Source of the DNA: Ancistrus triradiatus
Taxonomy: Eukaryota; Chordata; Actinopteri; Siluriformes; Loricariidae
Assembly (NCBI GenBank): GCA_025084515.1
Contig: JAJAGP010001353.1
Coordinates: 124,001-188,000, forward strand
Length of the DNA stretch: 64,000 nucleotides
Direction: 5' to 3'
The position numbers were made by a program, and so were the translations under genes. The notes under the pieces were generated by a model. That model was not told where the DNA came from. It saw only the letters and a program-made list of their open reading frames with translations, and did no database searches. This document shows positions 34,208 to 45,887 of the stretch, piece by piece. Each line of letters starts with the position of its first letter. The first letter of the stretch is position 1.

Positions 34208-36270
34208 ATGCCCCTCCCCCACCTTGGTGCCTCTGATCACCTCACCATTATGCTAATGCCAGCTATCAGACCTCTGGTTAAAGTCACCAAACCAGTTCTA
34301 AGGCAGGTACGTGTGTGGCCGGATGGTTCCTCAGAGGCACTTCAGGACTGTTTTAGCACCACAGACTGGAATATGTTTAGGGTGGCTTGCTACTCACAAC
34401 AACTCTACCACATTCAGGAATACACAGAAACTGTCTCTGCTTACATCTCCAAGTGCATTGATGATGTTACTGTTCTCAAGACTTTCTCCACTCGTGCAAA
34501 TCAGAAGCCATGGCTGACAGGAGAGGTTCACAAGCTGCTTAAGGCTAGAAATGCTGCCTTCACAGCTGGAGACCAGGCGGTCCTGAGGACAGCTAGGGCC
34601 AACCTGACCCGGGGTATCAGGAAGGCTAAAAGGCAGCACTCCAAGAGGATAGCCCAACACTTCAGTGACAGCAGAGACACTCGGAGCCTGCGGCAGGGAA
34701 TTCAGTCCATCACCGACTACAAACCCCCTCCACAGACCTGTGACAGCACCTCCTCTCTGCTGAACGACCTGAATGGGTTCTTCACTCGGTTTGAGGCACT
34801 CAACAGCTCACCTGCAGAGAAATCCCCCCCTCCTCCTGGAGATCAGGTGCTCACACTGTCCCTGGACAAGGTGAGGAGTGCATTCAGTAAGGTCAATGCT
34901 CGGAAAGCTACTGGTCCAGACAACATACCTGGTCGTGTGCTGAAGGACTGTGCTGGTGAACTATTCAGACATCTATAACACCTCACTGAGTCAGGCTGTG
35001 GTCCCCACATGTTTCAAAGCCACCACCATAATCCCTGTCCCGAAAAAGTCATCACCTTCCTGTTTCAACGACTACCGACCGATTGCACTCACCTCCATCC
35101 TCATGAAGTGCTTCGAGCGGCTAGTCATGCAACACATCAGATCCACCCTTCCCCCCTCCCTGGACCCCTACCAGTTTGCATATCGGTCAAATCGCTTCGA
35201 CTGATGATGCTGTCTCCACTGCTCTCCACGCAGCTCTTACCCACCTGGATAAAAAAGACACCTACGTCAGAATGCTCTTCATTGACTTTAGTTCTGCTTT
35301 TAACACAATCATCCCTCAACAGCTCATTCACAAACTGGACAGACTGGGCCTGAACACGTCATTGTGCAACTGGCTGCTTGACTTCCTGACCGGCAGACCA
35401 CAGGCAGTACGGGTTGGCAGAAAGTCGTCCAGCACCATCACTCTCAACACTGGAGCACCCCAAGGTTGTGTGCTGGGTCCCCTTCTGTTCACTCTGCTAA
35501 CCCATCATTGCTCTCCATCACACTCCTCCAACCTCTTCATTAAGTTTGCAGATGACACGACTGTGGTAGGCCTCATCAGCAACAACGATGAGGCACACTA
35601 TAGGAGCGAGGTGAGCCAGCTAGCCTCTTGGTGCAAACATAACAATCTCTATCTGAACACAGAGAAGACCAAGGAGATTGTCGTGGACTTCAGGAGAACT
35701 CAAACACAGCATGCTCCTCTAACCATTAATGGGGCTGCTGTGGAGAGGGTGAGTAGCACCAAGTTCCTGGGTGTACACATCACAGAGGACCTCTCCTGGA
35801 CCACCAACACGGCATCATTGGCCAAGAAGGCCCACCAGCGGCTCTACTTTCTTCGTAAGCTAAGAAGAGCAAGAGTCCTCTCCCCCATCATGACCACCTT
35901 CTACAGGGGGGCCATCGAGAGCATTCTGACTAGCTGTTTCACTGCGTGGTATGGAGCCTGCACAGCATCCTGCTGTATGACCCTCCAGCGTATCGTGAGA
36001 ATGGCTGAGAAGATTATTGGCACCTCTCTCCCCTGCCTTCAAGAGTTATACAACTCTCGCCTCACACAAAAAGCCCTCTGCTTGGCTGGGGATCCCAGCC
36101 ACCCACTACACAGCTTCTTCAGCTTAATGCCATCCGGGAGAAGACTTTGTAGTCTCAGGGCTAGGACCAGCAGACTGAGGGTCAGCTCCATCCATCAGGC
36201 TGTTAGGAAGCTGAACTCTCTCCCTACTCTGCCCCACCTCCCCCTTCTGCTCTCCTGCACACACAAATAA
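34208..36270 (+). pseudogene. LINE ORF2: endonuclease C-terminus and complete RT
   Basis: Three plus-strand frames follow one another. 34208-34978 holds LGASDHLTIM (the SDH box ending the endonuclease), the connecting region, and KATGPDNIPGRVLK before RT. 34950-35204 holds TTIIPVPKK, CFNDYRPIALTSI and DPYQFAYRSNR. 35176-36270 (364 codons) holds FIDFSSAFNTI (catalytic D37 of that frame), GAPQGCVLGPLLFTLL, the catalytic FADDTTVVGL at residues 124-133 (about 35545), LNTEKTKEIVVDFRR and the C-terminal LINE region to the natural stop. The first frame change is a small deletion near 34955. The second looks like one extra T in CGCTTCGACTGATG at about 35193. With only two indels this is the least decayed RT in the window. 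Confidence 0.9.
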
Positions 36271-36786
36271 GGAACTGCACAGAACCGATAAAGAGCTGTC
36301 GTTCAACGATCACTCTAACCAGCCTCCAATAAACTGAAAAAACTATGCACCATATCACTTTAACCGGCCTACAATAACTGATACAGAACTATTTGCACCA
36401 TATCACTTTAACCAGCCTTCAAGCTGAATACCTCTTTTATTTGCACTCTTTTATTTGCACTATTGTCCTTTTATACTAGTCCTGATTGCAAGTGGTACTG
36501 TCTCTCCCATCTTTTCAGCACCAACTGTAACATGACCACTGTTTACACATCATGTCTGCATTTGTTCATGTCTGTAGTGTCTTTTCTTTTCTGTTAAATG
36601 TTAATTGTCATATATTATATTCTTAGTTTAGTTCACTTAGTTTAGTTTAACCATCTTTAATATTTATTATTTTTGTGTAACTTGGATGAGAGAGTAACGT
36701 ACTTTCGATTCTCTGTATGTCTTGGATATATGCAGAATTGACAATAAAAACTACTTGACTTGACTTGACTACTTGACTTGACTTGA
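34208..36786 (+). mobile_element. Rex/CR1/L2-group LINE, 5' truncated, fairly young
   Basis: This non-LTR retrotransposon begins inside the endonuclease, runs through RT and a 3' UTR (36271-36740), and ends in a CTTGA-type pentamer tail (36753-36786). Assignment to the Jockey superfamily (Rex1/CR1/L2 group) is from the RT type. It is clearly a different family from the L2 copies at 4803, 12213 and 60637. Confidence 0.9.
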
Positions 36787-37637
36787 TATCATATTCTTAG
36801 TCAAACTAAGGCAGTGTAACTTTTGGAAACAAATGTTGGTGATGATTCTGTTTCCTTTCTTCTCTCAAACCTAATATGAAGTCACCACATAAAATCAGAA
36901 TATAGGCAACAACATCCATTCTATCCATTTTTATTGTTAAATGTGAAAACATAATAATAATTCCAGATTTTGTAGAAATGGTAAAGCGAGCAGGCAAAAA
37001 TGCACAGTTGAAATCTTAATGTCAGATGATTCAAAATAATATGTTCATTGATTGGATACTGAAAGAGTATGAAACATGAAAGAGTAGTCACTTGTTTTTC
37101 CTTGTTATCCAATCTGAGTGCATATTTTATTTAGGCATGTAGAGAAAGGTCTGATTTGTTCTGTTTGAATGGATGGTCTCGACAACCATTTCCGAGTCCA
37201 CCTTAGACCAAGACAACACCGAGTCCAAATGAGTTGAAGTACAAAACTAGACTGAGACTGCTCATTTATGGTCTCAAGACAGAGAGGGGACTTGACTATT
37301 ACACTAGTATTTAGTGTATTTTTATCATTTGTATTTTAAACAAAAAAGTTGATCTGTTTCTCTGATTAAAGTACATAATGTAAATGCTCTTGATTTGTCC
37401 ATTTAACCAAGCAAAAAATTGCAGAAAAGTGAGATGTAAACCAATCCATCACATCAAAAAGTTCTGTTTTGTTCACACAATGGGAATTTATTTTATAAAC
37501 CTTTTTTTACTGCACTGCTTCAGTGTGTAATTTTCACACAGACATATTGGATATAAACTTAGATTATGGGACCCATGAATGTCACAGACAGGTACATAAA
37601 GGCCTCATTTAAAAAGGCAACCTGAAGTAACAGGCTC

Positions 37638-37668
<31 letters not shown>

Positions 37669-38048
37669 TAAGCTGCATCTTCAAAAATAGCAGACAGAGG
37701 TCTTTACTTTAATATGATTATTCATCATAACTCACATTTTTGTTAGAAATTATGTGTAAAAAGTCATATAAATTGTATGTAATATGTATAAGTGAAATGT
37801 ATCCTGGACTTTTCTTTTGTAACTCTTGTCTTGACCTGTCTCGACCTGCCTATTATACATATTTTTTTCTATTTTTAATATACTCCAAGTGCAATTTTAA
37901 TCTTATTGCACAACTAATAAAGCTTACACTTTATGTATATGGGAATCAAGTTATACATACACAGCAGTATTTCATACCTGTGTTAACATAAAATACTTCC
38001 AATTTGTATACTTCCAATTTAGCATATTAACACTCAGCCCATGGAAAA
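36787..38048. other. No recognisable gene; one GT microsatellite
   Basis: AT-rich, with (GT)n at 37638-37669. Short open frames show no motif. Confidence 0.5.
37638..37669. repeat. (GT)n microsatellite
   Basis: About 15 GT units with one TAT interruption. Confidence 0.95.
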
Positions 38049-38255
38049 TGGGACTGTGGTAGCCTAGCGGGTAAGGTACTGGACTATGGACCAGAAGGTC
38101 CAGGGTTCAAATCCCACCTCTGCCAAGCTGCTACTGTTGGGTCCTTGAGCAAGACCACAATTAACCCACAATTGCTTGGATTGTAAGATTGTATCAATTG
38201 TAAGTCGCTCTGGATAATGGCGTCTGCTAAATGCTGTAAATGTACATATAAAATG
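38049..38255 (+). mobile_element. tRNA-derived SINE (type a)
   Basis: It starts GGGACTGTGGTAGCCTAGCG (A box), with CCAGGGTTCAAATCCC (B box) and the 3' end GTCGCTCTGGATAATGGCGT followed by TGTAAATGTACAT. It is close to the copy at 28617. Confidence 0.85.
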
Positions 38256-38596
38256 TAAATGAAAATGCAAATAAATAAAAACCTGCACTGTTCCTTATAT
38301 TTCCTTTGACTTGTATTTCATTGCAGATGGTATAAATCCAATATTTTTCATGTTTTTTTCTGGTAAATTTCCTTTCATTTGCTAATAATCAACCATTTCT
38401 GCATTTCAGGCCTGCAACAACAACAACAAAAAAAAAATGGGACGGGTCAATTTAGGGCTAGTAATGAAGTACCATAACTACAATGATGTGATGTCAAACA
38501 GGCAATGTCGACAGGTGATTATAATCATGATTTAGTACAATAGTATCCACGAACGAGTCTTTGTGGAGTAAAGATTGGCAGAAGATCTCCAGTTTA

Positions 38597-39060
38597 TGTT
38601 ACGGTTTGCCATATTAAAAGTAAGGCAAACCATGAAAACAAAAGAATAACAGGTTAAAAGAAATAATTGTTCACCAAAAGTAAGGGTAAATAATAAAACG
38701 AAAAAAAAAAGAGGAACGTCTTAAGTGTAAAGCCGGGGAGAAGTCGGGGAGATGCAAGCGTCTAATGCCCTACCTTACCGGGCAATCTCCTAATTTCCCC
38801 CATCTGAAAGTCTTCAAACTCACAGACATACCTTTGTCCCTAACCAGGCTCACAAAACAGCATCCAAACATTATCCAAGCTGGGTGAGGGCTGAGTTCCC
38901 TGAAAGCGAATGGTACGCCACTGTGTGAGCCCAAAAGTGTGTTTAAATAGCATGATTAATGCCCGACAAGGGCTGACGCATGCACAATTGCGCTGAGGGT
39001 GCTCACACCGGCGTGAAGGGACAATACTGGCCATTAGTGGCCAGAGGAAGACCCCTAATA
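38597..39060 (-). repeat. 3' LTR of the small LTR element
   Basis: 464 bases on minus, TATTAGGGG...CCGTAACA, with a TATA-like GCTATTTAAACAC at about 38940-38953 (minus). The ends resemble those of the Gypsy LTR at 3765-4802. Confidence 0.6.
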
Positions 39061-39124
39061 GTACCCCCCCCCCAGCCCCAACCCCCAGCCCCAACCCCCA
39101 GCCCCAACCCCCACCCCCCCACCC
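39061..39124 (-). repeat. G-rich tandem repeat and polypurine tract
   Basis: Plus shows about 14-base units CCCCCAGCCCCAAC, so the minus strand is a run of G3-5 blocks. Its position just before the LTR start on minus fits a polypurine tract that has expanded. Confidence 0.75.
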
Positions 39125-39959
39125 AAAGCGTGTTACCTAAATCTCCATAGCCTGGCAGACGCACTCAGGTTTGAGCACGGGAAGGCCCTGGTACACTGGG
39201 CAAACCCTGAAACAAGGGTCAAAAGGGGGGGTGGGGCAACACAAGCCAGGTACAACGTCAATGGCTGTGGCACAAGAATTGGTCTGAATGACCGTGAAGC
39301 AGGAACTGGAACTAAAGTCTGTGGCGCCGGGGTCGGCATAACGACCGTGGGGCAGGGACCGGTCCCCTAATAGTTTATCAACAGTTGTGAAAGAAAATTA
39401 TTGCAATGCTTAAAAACAATGTTCGTCAAAGAAAGATAGGAAGGGATTTACATATTTCTCCCTCTACAGCACATAATATCATAAAATGAATCAAGAAATG
39501 TGGAGGAATTTCAGTACTTAAAGGGCAAGGGCACAAGCCTAAACTGAAGGGACCTGATCTCCGATGCTTCAGATGGCACTGCATCAAGCCGACATCAAGC
39601 CGACATTCAACCGACATTCATCAATAGCTGATGGGCAAGGGTTTACTTTATCAAACTTGTGTCAAGCACTACAACATGGAATTCCATTCACAAATGCCAC
39701 TTAAAACATTACTGTGCAAAAAACAAGTCTTATGTTAACCATGTATAGAATCTGGACTCAGAGACATCTGGGATGGACCATCACACAGTGGAAACATATA
39801 TTGGGGTCTGACCAATCAGTATTCTTGTCATGGTATGAAGTTGGGTCAATGCCCTTGGCAATGGTCATTTACACTTTTCTCATGGCAGCATCAATGCAAA
39901 ACAAGCCAAATCTATTAGGAAGAATGCAGTTCTGTGGCCCGACACTAGAGATACAATTA

Positions 39960-40030
39960 ATACAGTCTTACAATCCAAGCAGTTGTGGGTTAAGGGCAGT
40001 TGTGGGTTAAGGACTCAACGATGGCAGCTT
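39960..40030 (-). repeat. Type a SINE fragment with internal duplication
   Basis: TACAGTCTTACAATCCAAGC followed by two copies of AGTTGTGGGTTAAGG matches the 3' body of the type a SINE on minus. A CATTTA-repeat tail occurs at about 40153-40180. Confidence 0.65.
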
Positions 40031-40315
40031 GGGAATGGGATTGAGATTGAGGCCATTTGAGAGCGGTGCCTCTTGTTGCACCATTGGCATTGGTAATTTG
40101 TAGCACTCCAGCACGAGGTATTGAGGGAATGGCTGTAACATTGTTCCCTTGTACATTTACATTTACATTTACATTTACATGTACTTGTACTTGTAGAGGG
40201 ATGATGGTAGTGCCCAAGATGTGAGATAACAGGGTTTGTTAAGTCAGATTCCGGTGCAATAAACTTTTTATTTTTGATACACTTTTAGCATTTATACCTC
40301 TTAGTAACATGATCC

Positions 40316-40527
40316 TGTAATGATGATGTGAGCTCTTCAGCTTGCATTCATCTTGTGTAGCTCCCCCTGCTTTCTGCTTCCTTCCCAGCAGGTGGGGCTG
40401 TAGTCACCTGCTGATCTGTCCTCTATATATACCCCGCTTCCTGTGGACTTCCTTGTCTGTCTTCTTCACATTGTGGTTGTCCTTGGCTCTTTGTTCTTTC
40501 GCTCCTCATTCCTTCTTGCTGGTTTGT
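40316..40527 (+). repeat. 5' LTR, truncated at its inner end
   Basis: It matches the 3' LTR up to TTGCTGGTTTGTT, then the last about 70-85 bases and the primer binding site are missing. By eye there are about 14 differences over about 210 aligned bases. TATA-like CTCTATATATACCCC lies at 40421-40435. Confidence 0.85.
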
Positions 40528-41102
40528 TGTTCCTTTCTCTCCTCTGAGCTGGAGTCATGCCCTCCTTCCGGCCTCCCACCACCCACCCAGGTTCGTGACG
40601 AGGACTTCACTCGCCAGCTACTCACCAGAGCCCTGCTCAGCCAGTAGCCCGAAAGCGACCCCGCTTGCCAGCAGCCTGACAGCGACCCCGCTCGCCAGCT
40701 GCCCCACAGTGACCCCTGCCCCAGAGACTTCAGGTCATGGACTGCACCCCCCTGGTGGAGGACAAAGCCGCCTCTCCTCCCAAAGTGGCATCTTGTACCT
40801 CGGGTGGTTCCTGCAGCCACCAGGACTTGCTGGTCAAGGGCTACTGGACCCTTGAACCATGTCTTTGCAGGGCCCTTGATTCCCATGGAGAACATTAACC
40901 AATGGACCAGAACTGTTCTGGTGTTTTCTTCCCTGTGTTGTCCCCAGTTATCCTGAGTCTCCTGTCCTTGCCTCCTTGTTCTGGCCCCCTGGTTTGTTCT
41001 CATCTGTGTTTTGCTCTGCTCCCTTGGGTTAGTCTGGGTCTGTCTGCTTTTCTGTTCCTGTCCTTTGTGCTTTGGAGACGCACCTTTTGGGGGGGGGGGG
41101 TA

Positions 41103-41400
41103 TGTAACGATGATGCAAGCTCTTCAGCTTGCATCCATCTTGTGTAGCTCCCCCTGCTTTCTGCTTCCTACCCAGCAGGTGGGGCTGTAGCCACCTGCTA
41201 ATCTGTCCTCTATATATACCCCACTTCCTGTGCATTTCCTTGTCTGGCTTCTTCACATTGTGGTTGTCCTTGGCTCCTCGTTCTTTTGCTCCTCATTCCT
41301 TCTTGCTGGTTTGTTCCCTTCTCAATGTTCACAGTTAATAAACCTTCAGCACTTGCATGTACGTCTGCCTCCCGTGTCCTCCCTTGCCCTAAGCGTGACA
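41103..41400 (+). repeat. 3' LTR, complete
   Basis: TGTAACGATG...AAGCGTGACA. TATA-like CTCTATATATACCCC is at about 41208-41222. A polyadenylation signal AATAAA lies at 41337-41342, in the expected R/U5 area. Confidence 0.9.
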
Positions 41401-41405
41401 GATCC

Positions 41406-43809
41406 TAGCTCACCACTACGGTGCAACCTTCTGCTTTGATTCACAGTTCACTGGTATCAATGCAGTGTTCAAGAGCCTGTCTGAATGAATGTGTATTACT
41501 TCCTCATTTGCTACGTCAGGAGGTCTGATTGTTGTTGGCGTTCTGTATTGACTCAGTATTCAAGTGATTGCAAAAGTGAACATTTATTTCTTTCTTTCCC
41601 TGTTCACTACTGTATGTTGCAAGCATTATCAGCATTTACCTTTTGTTACAAAAGCTCAGTTCGCCGCTTCTAGGAGCCTCTGCTTTAATTCACATTCACT
41701 GGTGTTGACTCAGCTTATCCTATTTAAAGTACACAGTTAAAAAAGAACCTAGCTAACATGTTATTACACAGCCTCAACTGTCACTTTAGCTGGTTCAGAT
41801 ATTCTCATAATAATAATAAGTTTACTCAGATGTGTTCCAGCTCATTAGTGTAATAAGAAACTGTAGTGCAAATACCACATTAAAAATGCAGAAAAACATG
41901 TTGTTCCCTATACAGTTTGACAGTCACATTCAAAAACTTTGCTAAGATGAATTACATGTAGCAGCATGAACTGTCCACAGATCATGCATCTTTGTGAAAT
42001 GTGAAAACAGGTGCATGGTACGTTGAATGAATTAAGAGTGATTGTAATTACACTCCTGTCATACTATGGACACATTCAGATTAACAGATTAAAATGGAAG
42101 AATAATGCTGCACTCCTAGGGTTAACTGCTAAAAAAAGGCTAAAAATAACATGACATGTAATGTGAGTATACTGCATAGGGGGTAGGGGCAGAGGCTTCA
42201 AAAAACATGCATTGTGCTACTTGGTTTTGCTGTTGTCAGATGAAAGTTGTTTGGTCTAATCATAGTTTTATAGACTACATTCACCCGCAATAAGCACAAG
42301 TACACACACGCACGCACGCACACAGTTCATGCAACTTACACATGGTTGTATTTAAAAACTGAGATAGAATGGTTAGTGGAAGAGAGCAAAAATGAGAAAG
42401 AGTGATTTTTGGTAAGACAGCTAGATATGCATGGCTGACTCATACTTTCCTCACACGCACTTTCTTTTAACCACCTTCCCAGCCTTAGTGTGAGTCAAAC
42501 CCCATTGATTCAAATTTGGCACAGGAAAATGGCTTTCCTCTAACACACAAACATACACCTCAAAAGAACATAAATGCCAGAAAGGCATTTGTATCTATAA
42601 CAGCAATTTATTGAATTTTAGCATTACTTCAGATGTGGTAAAATCTTAGGACAGATGATTGCAGAGCATATAAACAGTTGAGCCCAGGTGACAGAAGCTT
42701 TGTAGTCTCTGAAGAAAAAAAGTGCCAGCGTAATGGCAGGCACTAAAGTGCCAGTGCTAGCAGAGCTGCCGTAGGCTGTTATCTAGAGATGAGAGTTGAT
42801 AGATATTGAAATGAGGGTTTTTGTGGTTGAGCACTGTGTTTTGAGCACTGAAGCTGCTTTCCAAAGCAGAGAAATTGACTGGGCTGCACTCAGGGCCTTT
42901 TAATAAACCAGTCAGGGGGGAGACCACGAAATAATTGAAGTGATGATATTTAAGATGCATTATTTGCAAGCTCTTGGATTACATTCAGATGGAAAGCAGC
43001 CGACCTGCGCACAGAATACAAAAAGAGTAATATTACAGTAATTTTGGAATGCATTAGAGCTTAGAGCATTGTCAGGGGTGAGTGAGGAGCGTAGTGAGCA
43101 GATGATCAGAAGCAAGAGATAAGAAATTGCGTGCATTAAGGGACAAAGGGGAGAAGCAAATCTGTCCACTTGTATGATATGCAGTTCAGTTCCAATTTGC
43201 TTCAAAGTCTCCCTTCCCTCGTTCCATCTGTCGTTCAACTATTTAATCCCGCACAATTCCAAACACAGTTCCTCATTCTTCCTCAGCAGTAAATGTATCT
43301 GAGTGAAGAGAATGTGTATCTATGATATGAACACAGATGAGCTAAACATTATGACCACTAACTGTTGGAATAATGAATAGCATACAGTAGATTGTGTCAC
43401 TACACTTGCACTTGGATCTGGGATATATTAGAGGTAAATGACCAGTAGCTGAGTAAACATCAGTATACTCAGCCTTATCATTTCCATAATTTGACATTAT
43501 GTTTGGTAAAAAAGATTAAATGTGAAAACATCACATAGTTACACATGTATTAAATGTTTTACTTATGCTGAACATTCTCATGTTTTGCTACAAATAATAA
43601 ACAGACACAGTGCATGTGGTATAAAAACAATCCCAGATGGTAGCTATATAGAAATTATAAATATTGAGTACTAAAACTTTCCTGGACTTCTATACATGTG
43701 TCTGGGCTAATACAGTCTATCATTTTTGTTCTATTCAGATTTGTTTGTAGATTTGATTCCGGCAATCTATATATTATACCACGTGTGGTCCAAGGATAGG
43801 TACAACAAG
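41406..43809. other. No recognisable gene
   Basis: A diverged direct repeat occurs at about 41429-41465 and about 41680-41716 (CTCTGCTTTAATTCAC type). A short CACACGCACGCACGCACACA tract is at 42304-42323. 42740-43260 is less AT-rich and shows no repeat family. The open frames there have no recognised motif. Confidence 0.5.
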
Positions 43810-45625
43810 GCTACAAAATACCTCTTGTAACATATAAAGCTCTGCATGGTTTGTTCCCACAGTACCTGAGGGAACTCACAGAGTCTTAGACTCCAGCTTG
43901 TCTACTTTGTTCACAAGGAGCAGGACTTTTTAGTTCCTAGAATTAAAAAAGTCAAAGCAGGGGGAAAGGCTTTTTTCAGACACTTTCCCAATTTTCCAGT
44001 CTAGACAAAAACATACTTATTTACACAGGCTTTTGGTCAAACTTAGACTTAAGGCTAGGATGTTCAGCTCTGGTTCCTGTGGCTGAAATCTGGGGTCATA
44101 CTTCCCCTGTCTGCTCTATCATGCCATTAGGGCCGTCCAGCTGGGCTGGGATTCAGTTACCTTAGGCTGTCCATCTTTGCCTTACACTAAGGGCAGAGTC
44201 GAGGGTTCATAACCGAGGGTGCGATCGCTCAGGTTAGTTAATTGCTGAGGAGGTGGGGTGCTGATGTCTTATGTGATCCCACTTGGCTGTGTTACCTTCT
44301 GGTCCTTTCCATTCTAGCTATGCTAATATAGTTAGTGCCGCCAGTCTCATAGTAAACTTGCACAAATATTTTCTGTTAATATATTCTGTCTTCTGTAAAA
44401 CAAATAACTACTTAAATAACTTCATATACTGTTTTCTCTCCGAGCTTTTATTCTGGTTCCAGTTCCAGTTCTAAGACATTCTAAGATTTTCTTCTTGTAC
44501 CAGTTTTGGCTCTACTGAAGCCGTGCATTCACCATCAGTTCCAGTCATCATTCCACTACCCATACCACACCAGAGTGCAACACCCCCCCCTCCTCCCGGC
44601 AAAAAAATAAATAAATAAATAAAATAAAAATGTGATTTCAAACATATGATGTCAAGGGGTGATTGTAATCATGATTTACTACAAAAGCAGTATTCACAAA
44701 AGGCTAGTCACGAAAGGAGTGGTTTTGTCAATAAATGCATGAAAAAATTATTGAAATGTTTTAAACAATGTTCCTCATAAAATATTGAAAGGGATTTACA
44801 TATTTGGCCCTCTACAGTGCATAATATCAATTAAACAATTCAAGGAATCTGGGGTAATTTCAATGCATAAAGGGCAAAGGCGTGAAGACCCATGATCTCT
44901 GATCACCCAGATGACACTGCATTCCACAGACCCTTCATTCATTAATAGCCGACACTCACAAATGGCATTTAAAATTTTACTGTTCAAAAAGCAAGCCTTA
45001 TTTTAACCATAACCAGAACTGGCACCACCACAAAGTGGAAACATGTATTGTGATCAGACAAAATCAGTATTCCAGACCATTTTTGGAAGAAATAGACACC
45101 ATGTGCTCTGGACCAAAAACAAAAATGTTAACAACATGTTAACAAATGAATTTAAGTTGACCAGACAAAACATGAAATATCTTGGGTTTATACTGTCTGC
45201 AATGATCCTACATTCTATAGTTTTGCCTTCTCTGTTTTATTATAATCTTCATAATATTGTATTATCTTTATTATAGACTATATATTCTGTATTTTATTTA
45301 ATTTATTATATTTTATTTAGCCATGTTCTCTATTTTAATTTTTATATTTAGCTATCATTTATTTCAAATGACTACAAACGTATTAATAAGGTAACTTACT
45401 TTAATTCTTACATATATCATCTAGGCTGCCCAAGGAGATTAGCTCCCTTTTTGTATCGTGGTCCTCCCAAGGTTTCTTTCTTATAACATTTAGAGACATT
45501 TTCATTGCCACTGTCATTTCAGGCTTGCTCAATTAGAACTTTGGCTCTAATATGTTTTTAAAGCTGCTATGAGACAATCCTCCATTGTAAAAAGCACTCT
45601 ATAAATAAATTTAAATTTGACATTG
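43810..45625 (+). mobile_element. L2 LINE 3' portion interrupted by Tc1-b
   Basis: 43810-44590 matches the L2 C-terminal region (TACCTGAGGGAACTCACAGA, AATTAAAAAAGTCAAAGCAG) and 3' UTR (GTGATCCCACTTGGCTGTGT). 45141-45625 holds the end of the 3' UTR (CTGTCTGCAATGATCC, GGTCCTCCCAAGGTTTC, CTCTATAAATAAATTTAAAT). A Tc1-b fragment lies between. The RT is missing. Confidence 0.75.
44630..45140 (+). mobile_element. Tc1-b fragment
   Basis: TGTAATCATGATTTACTACA, AATGTTCCTCATAAAATATT, GTGCATAATATCAATTAAAC and AGTATTCCAGACCATTTTTG follow the order of the Tc1-b copy at 38310-39950. The coding remnant covers HTH to the first catalytic strand with stops. No terminal repeats are left. Confidence 0.75.
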
Positions 45626-45887
45626 AGTTTGACAAACCACAAACCAGCAGCAGGGTGTTGGGCACTCAAGAATCATCAATGTGGAAGGGCAAGAAAGGCT
45701 ATTCCATCTGGTTCAAAGTGACAGAATGGCTACTCTGACAAAGGTCACCATTTTATATGCTATCATGGCAGGAATATGTCATAATACATAGTGCATTGTC
45801 CCCTGATGGGCATGGAGCCTGTACCCACAGACCGGTTGGAGTGCTGACCATGGTAAACCCTATTTTAGTCTAGTGTCTTGATATAGT

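Larger units (their letters stand above)
38597..39372 (-). mobile_element. Small deleted LTR element with target duplication
   Basis: GTTTA flanks the insertion on both sides (38592-38596 and 39373-39377). On the minus strand it starts TATTAGGGG (39372), has about 300 internal bases ending in a G-rich purine tract, then a full LTR from 39060 (TATTAGGGG again) to 38597 (CCGTAACA). The 5' LTR therefore keeps only about its first nine bases. There are no intact genes. The internal minus strand reads a proline-rich fragment. Confidence 0.7.
38310..39950 (+). mobile_element. Tc1-b copy interrupted by an LTR element
   Basis: The left part (38310-38596) matches 17280-17570 (for example AATCATGATTTAGTACAA). 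The right part (39378-39950) matches 44750-45100 and the minus strand of 17650-18170, including ATCTGGGATGGACCATCACA. The coding remnant has the HTH region (GGAAGGGATTTACATATTTC) and first catalytic block but stops throughout. A 776-bp insertion separates the halves. The right terminal repeat is not seen. Confidence 0.8.
40316..41400 (+). mobile_element. Compact non-autonomous LTR retrotransposon
   Basis: Direct repeats at 40316-40527 and 41103-41400 start TGTAA[T/C]GATGATG. The target duplication GATCC is present on both sides (40311-40315 and 41401-41405). The 3' LTR ends CGTGACA. A poly-G tract preceded by TTTT (41086-41100) sits where the polypurine tract should be. The internal part is only about 575 bases with no gag or pol. 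Total length is 1085 bases. Confidence 0.9.

Noticed and set aside
40342..41439. Several plus and minus open frames, some cysteine/leucine-rich
   Set aside because: They fall in the LTRs and interior of the compact LTR element, and similar frames recur in both LTRs.
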